From the NCBI GenBank assembly GCA_905221615.1, contig CAJNDT010003223.1:868001-932000 (forward strand): a DNA stretch of 64,000 nt, in the 5' to 3' direction. Of the stretch, positions 61,878-64,000 are shown one piece after another. The notes under the pieces were generated by a model. It saw nothing but the letters and a program-made list of their open reading frames with translations. It was not told the DNA's origin and made no database searches. Each line of letters opens with the position of its first letter. The stretch's first letter is position 1. Source of the DNA: Symbiodinium sp. CCMP2592. Lineage: Eukaryota; Sar; Dinophyceae; Suessiales; Symbiodiniaceae. The translations under genes were made by a program, and so were the position numbers.

Positions 61878-64000
61878 ATGTTGTCTTGGACAGCGGCCAC
61901 CACTGCCTGGACTGTTTTGGCCTGCATGACCCTGGATGGTATGCGGATGCATGGCACTCTTGTTGACTACTCTTTCAGCCAGGGCTACCTTCTCTACGAA
62001 GCAGAAGCGACCACCCTGCAGAACACTCTGTTGTTGCACAGTAGCTCGGATTCCATTACATTTGCATTTCAGATTGGCGAGCATACGGCGAGTCTGAGCT
62101 TGGAGTATCAGCACCCGCAGTTGGAAGGCCGGCAGCTTCGTTTTTGTTTCACAGGTCCCATGATGCCACAAAGACATTATATTAGGGCAACCATAGCCAA
62201 CTACTTTCTCTGTGCCGGAACCCTAGCAATTCTCAGAACCGTCATAGCCCTAATATCAAGTACTTCTTCCAGATCCTCCCAAACAGAGCGCGAAGGCCAA
62301 CAGGAGGTCCTCCTGTATTCCAAAGTGGAGGCAGGTGCTGCAATGATGACTTCCTCGGTCACAGCAGGGGAGTACGCGGTGGGAGAGTCAGAAAGTCAGT
62401 TCATGGTAGTATATAATTACGGTAAGTCCTAACAAAACATGTGGTACCAGTGTCTGACAAGAGCACTGGAGACCCCGAGTTTTTGTGAGAACCTCCCAGG
62501 TGTTTCTACCACAAGGCCCTTTTTACAGTCGCATGACTCTTCGTGCAGCGAGCAAGCTGCGAATCAAAGACACAGTGCCTCCTGGTGGAGGTGATTCGGT
62601 GCTGGATTCTTTTCGAAATAAAAATGCTTTGGGACAGTTTGCGTTTGTTTCTTGTTGACTACGCGGTAGTGCTCGAAGGTATGTGATTCATGTTATACGA
62701 GTTGGGGAGACGATCAGCCTCTCTCTAAACGGCACTGCTGATGTCGACGAGCCTGCAGATCCCAACCTCACCGCGCCGTTTCATGAGAGGCGTGGCTGGA
62801 GCTACCAGAAGAAGCACTTCGATTGGCATGTGCCGAAGCTACGCGGGGATCTGACTTTGGGTGTGGAGCTCCGGCCTATCTGTTTTGCGCCCCTTGTCGG
62901 CGTTGGCCCAGGGAGGGTGTCAAAGTATGACTTGGCAACCCTGGCTCCCTCTTGCGACTGCGGCACGGAGAAGCCGGGCGTCGGCAACGACTGCCTTCAT
63001 CAGGAGATCCTTGCACTGCCAGGATCGGATGTGTGCGTCTTCCTGCGCCGTGAGCACAGTGCACGAGGACGGTTGAGGCCGGACGAAAGCCAGGGCAGTC
63101 TGTCTGGCAGGGGCTCGGACCTTGTACAATGGCTGCGAGATGTGAGCATCAGCGGCAAGTCCGTGGTTCTAATTTCTTTTCATACTGGTGACTCCGGCTC
63201 AAAATCTTGGAGGCCGTTTCGAGCAGAAAACTCGACCGATGAGTACGAGATTTCGAATTTGTTCCTGCTCTCAATGCCGGCGAGGTTGTTGTTGATGATG
63301 GACACACAGCTCGTAGTGGCTGCAACACAGGACCCTACAGATGCCGAGGAGTCTGTCCTTCCACTGCGAATTGTGCCGCACCATCCTCCAATATATCTGA
63401 GTATTCCAGCCGGGGACAGTGATGGCTTCATGCTTCCGGAGTTCAGTGTGTACAACATGCGAACCGAATACACAGCCTGCTTGTTGAGCAGTGACCAAGT
63501 ACAGGGCAATGTCTTGGATGCTCGCTTTGAGGTGCACGAAGAGCTAGTTTACTTGGGCAAGGACTGCCTAAAAAGTGAGGTCCAGCGCAAACGGTTTTGG
63601 GCAGTTCGCAAGAAAACGCCTGGTTGCAACGAATGTGCCAGCTACGTGTATCCTCCCTGGGGTGACAAAAGCGACATTACAGTGACGAGTTCTATCGTGA
63701 CATGCATGACAGCGGCAGTGGGCTTGGATGACAACGATACTTTGATTCGCAGTGTAGAGAGTCTACCAACCAAGGCAATCATGCGTGACAGGAACGACTG
63801 CAACATCTTGCAATTCGCAATACGATTGAATCGCCAAAGGATGTTGGACGAGCTGCTCAAGTATTGGAACCCAGCTTCAACAACCGCCGAGGAGACTCCA
63901 CTAGGTGTTGCAGCTTCCGAGGGGAATACAAGGATGCTGGAGTCACTCATCGCACACCGTGCTGATGTCAATGCGTTGGATCGCCGTGGCAGAAACGCAT
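61878..64000 (+). CDS. Ankyrin-repeat protein, 3' end beyond the window
   Basis: Exon 61878-62421 (ATG at 61878, possibly internal) includes ATTLQNTLLLHSSSDSITFA and a hydrophobic ANYFLCAGTLAILRTVIALI. It ends before a strong GTAAGT donor. Exon 62702 to at least 64000 joins in phase (VVYNY-VGETISLSLNGTAD) and stays open for about 432 codons. It passes through WSYQKKHFDWHVPKLRGDLT, VVLISFHTGDSGSKSWRP and YVYPPWGDKS. The C-terminal end is a canonical ankyrin repeat: TPLGVAASEGNTRMLESLIA then HRADVNALDRRGRNA. A preceding weaker repeat reads DCNILQFAIRLNRQRMLDEL. Ankyrin repeats mediate protein binding; with upstream membrane helices this may be a membrane-anchored scaffold (inference). The gene is repeat-free, unlike the rest of the window. 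Confidence 0.7.
62422..62701 (+). other. GT-AG intron of the ankyrin gene
   Basis: GTAAGTCC donor and TTATACGAG acceptor, 280 nt, phase 1. It contains neither telomere-like units nor hairpins. Confidence 0.7.

Overview
The window looks like nuclear DNA of an intron-rich protist. A dinoflagellate, or a close alveolate relative, is the best guess. The reasons are: (i) many short exons on the + strand separated by introns that are mostly repeats; (ii) several introns that fit best with GC-AG as well as GT-AG boundaries; (iii) plant/alveolate-type telomere heptamers (TTTAGGG/CCCTAAA) scattered through introns in both orientations; (iv) many 90-150 bp hairpin elements inside or next to exons, resembling the introner elements reported in dinoflagellates such as Amoebophrya and Polarella. 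No bacterial operon, ribosome binding site, CRISPR array, rRNA or convincing tRNA was seen. The species was not identified, and no dinoflagellate spliced-leader sequence was found.

Layout. 0.03-2.2 kb: 3' part of a WW-domain/coiled-coil gene with 54-nt introns. 2.2-6.3 kb: non-coding, with a 265-bp GC-rich hairpin, microsatellites and a 2-kb G-rich minisatellite. 6.5-7.1 kb: last exons of a protein ending in a PUB-like domain. 7.1-9.0 kb: simple repeats. 9.0-16.4 kb: scattered exons of a probable multi-pass membrane protein. 17.2-20.8 kb: a multi-exon gene of unknown function, with two introner-like elements whose removal restores the frame. 21.2-30.0 kb: a TPR protein split into small exons. 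30-31.5 kb: small exons of unclear membership. 31.7-45.8 kb: a Kelch beta-propeller gene spread over about 14 kb. 46.4-48.95 kb: an unrecognised multi-exon gene. 49-57.6 kb: several short exon groups, two of which show exact element removal. 57.8-64 kb: few repeats and long open frames, including a membrane ORF and an ankyrin-repeat ORF that runs off the end.

The main result is the intron system. At least a dozen unrelated families of short inverted-repeat elements lie side by side, some nested in each other. The families favour TA, ATA, 4-5 bp or longer target duplications. At six places (14.8, 17.7, 18.1, 32.4, 53.8 and 57.5 kb) conceptually removing the element plus one target copy leaves a continuous frame. 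A second class of intron is bounded by direct repeats of the flanking exon ends (38.1, 40.5 and 28.1 kb). Exon boundaries were assigned by eye and need transcript support.
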